Part shown: positions 6,062-6,738 of the stretch, one piece after another
Numbering within the stretch: the first letter of the stretch is position 1
How the letters are laid out: each line of letters begins with the position of its first letter
Source: Actinomycetota bacterium
Lineage (GTDB): Bacteria > Actinomycetota > Acidimicrobiia > Acidimicrobiales > Ilumatobacteraceae
Length of the DNA: 6,738 nucleotides
Direction: 5' to 3'
Assembly: GCA_005800965.1 (NCBI GenBank)
Contig: SYEA01000093.1
Location: 1 to 6,738, forward strand
Notes under the pieces: model-generated
What the model was told of the DNA's origin: nothing
Database searches by the model: none
The model's input: the letters and a program-made list of their open reading frames with translations, nothing else
Position numbers and translations under genes: made by a program

Positions 6062-6738
6062 ATGTCGCGACGATTGTTGTTAGTGGGCTCTTTGCTCATG
6101 GGTGTTGTCACTGGTTGTGGCAGCACGACGGCCGAAACCACCGGTGATGCTCGCTTCATTCTGTCGCAGGACTACCCACTTCCCACGCTCGCAGCACTAG
6201 AGCCCTCGTTACCCACTTCGGTTACTGGTGCCGACGGGGTTGTGGTCAAGGTCACCGATTCATCCCGAATTATTGTGCTCAATCAGGCAATCGCCGAGAT
6301 TGTGGTGTCACTCGGCTTGCAAAACCTCATTATCGGTCGCGATGCAACGACCACGCTGGATTCGCTCGCTGACATTGCCGAAGTAAGTAGTGGCCACGAC
6401 ATCAGCGCCGAAAGTATTTTGTCGCTCCGGCCCTCTGTGGTGATCGGCGACACTCGGACTGGTCCACCCGAAGCAATTCAACAGTTGCGTGGGGCGGGTG
6501 TGCCGGTGCTGCTGGCACCTGAGGTGTGGTCACTCTCGGCGCTGCCGCAACGTGTGTCGATGATTGCCGAGGCGCTCGGCGTGCCAAATTCTGGCAAAGA
6601 TCTCATTGAACTGAGCGAACGAGCAGTTGCAGATGCCCTTCAGGCGGTCGCTTCATATGCGTCGGTACCACGTGTCGCGTTCTTGTACGTGCGCGGAACT
6701 GCTTCGGTGTATCTGCTCGGCGGTTCGGGTTCTGGCGC
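6062..6738 (+). CDS. hmuT: Heme ABC transporter substrate-binding lipoprotein HmuT (3' end outside window)
   Basis: An open frame from ATG 6062 runs to the window edge (225 full codons, no stop). The N-terminus MSRRLLLVGSLLMGVVTGCG is a lipoprotein signal with lipobox VTGC and lipid Cys19. From about residue 59 it follows class III binding proteins of the hemin type (HmuT/ChuT): IIVLNQAIAEIVVSLGL, IIGRDATTTLDSL, GHDISAESILSLRPSVVIGD, AIQQLRGAGVPVLL and the start of the second lobe at RVAFLYVRGTASVYLLGG. His112 in SSGHDISAE sits where corynebacterial HmuT has its axial heme histidine (NGHxLNAE), supporting heme over other ligands. HmuT delivers heme to the HmuUV permease/ATPase; those genes would be expected just beyond the right edge. 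A GAGG lies only 2 bases before the ATG, so initiation may be leaderless. The gene diverges, 13 bases apart, from the neocarzinostatin-like lipoprotein. A siderophore or cobalamin binder is the main alternative. Confidence 0.85.
   Translation, partial: MSRRLLLVGSLLMGVVTGCGSTTAETTGDARFILSQDYPLPTLAALEPSLPTSVTGADGVVVKVTDSSRIIVLNQAIAEIVVSLGLQNLIIGRDATTTLDSLADIAEVSSGHDISAESILSLRPSVVIGDTRTGPPEAIQQLRGAGVPVLLAPEVWSLSALPQRVSMIAEALGVPNSGKDLIELSERAVADALQAVASYASVPRVAFLYVRGTASVYLLGGSGSG

Noticed and set aside
6049..6159. N-terminal extension of the stalked lipoprotein up to 6159 on the minus strand
   Set aside because: It would bury the signal sequence 37 residues inside the protein and lie antisense to the hmuT signal peptide; ATG 6048 gives a proper lipoprotein signal.

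Overview
The window is tightly packed, moderately high-GC bacterial DNA. It fits an actinobacterium, perhaps of the Acidimicrobiia/Ilumatobacter type; that placement is inference. Supporting signs are the actinobacterial arylsulfatase C-terminal domain, two neocarzinostatin-fold secreted proteins (a fold known almost only from Actinomycetota), heavy GTG/ATG overlap, and few clear Shine-Dalgarno sites. No stretch longer than 36 bases lacks a gene. I see no RNA genes, insertion sequences or CRISPR arrays.

Bases 1-1865 (+ strand) hold the 3' end of an arylsulfatase. It is followed, with a 4-base GTGA overlap, by a complete second member of the alkaline-phosphatase superfamily that closely resembles phosphonate monoester hydrolases (PMH). 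The two look co-translated and probably cleave sulfate or phosphate/phosphonate esters. A chromate-transporter-family membrane protein (chrA, - strand) runs tail-to-tail into the PMH gene with a 15-base coding overlap.

Divergent from chrA is a complete gamma-glutamyltransferase-family gene of the YwrD-like, signal-peptide-free type (2961-4526, +).

Bases 4555-6738 form the most interesting block. A leftward two-gene unit encodes a lipoprotein with a repetitive Ser/Thr/Val stalk and one neocarzinostatin-like domain (6048-5365), then a secreted protein with a similar domain plus a second C-terminal domain (5328-4555). Only 13 bases away and divergent is the start of a heme-binding lipoprotein of the HmuT type, which runs off the right edge. 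This suggests a surface ligand-capture module next to a heme ABC importer, with neocarzinostatin-fold proteins as candidate heme (or other flat hydrophobic ligand) carriers. That functional link is a hypothesis from gene order and fold only.
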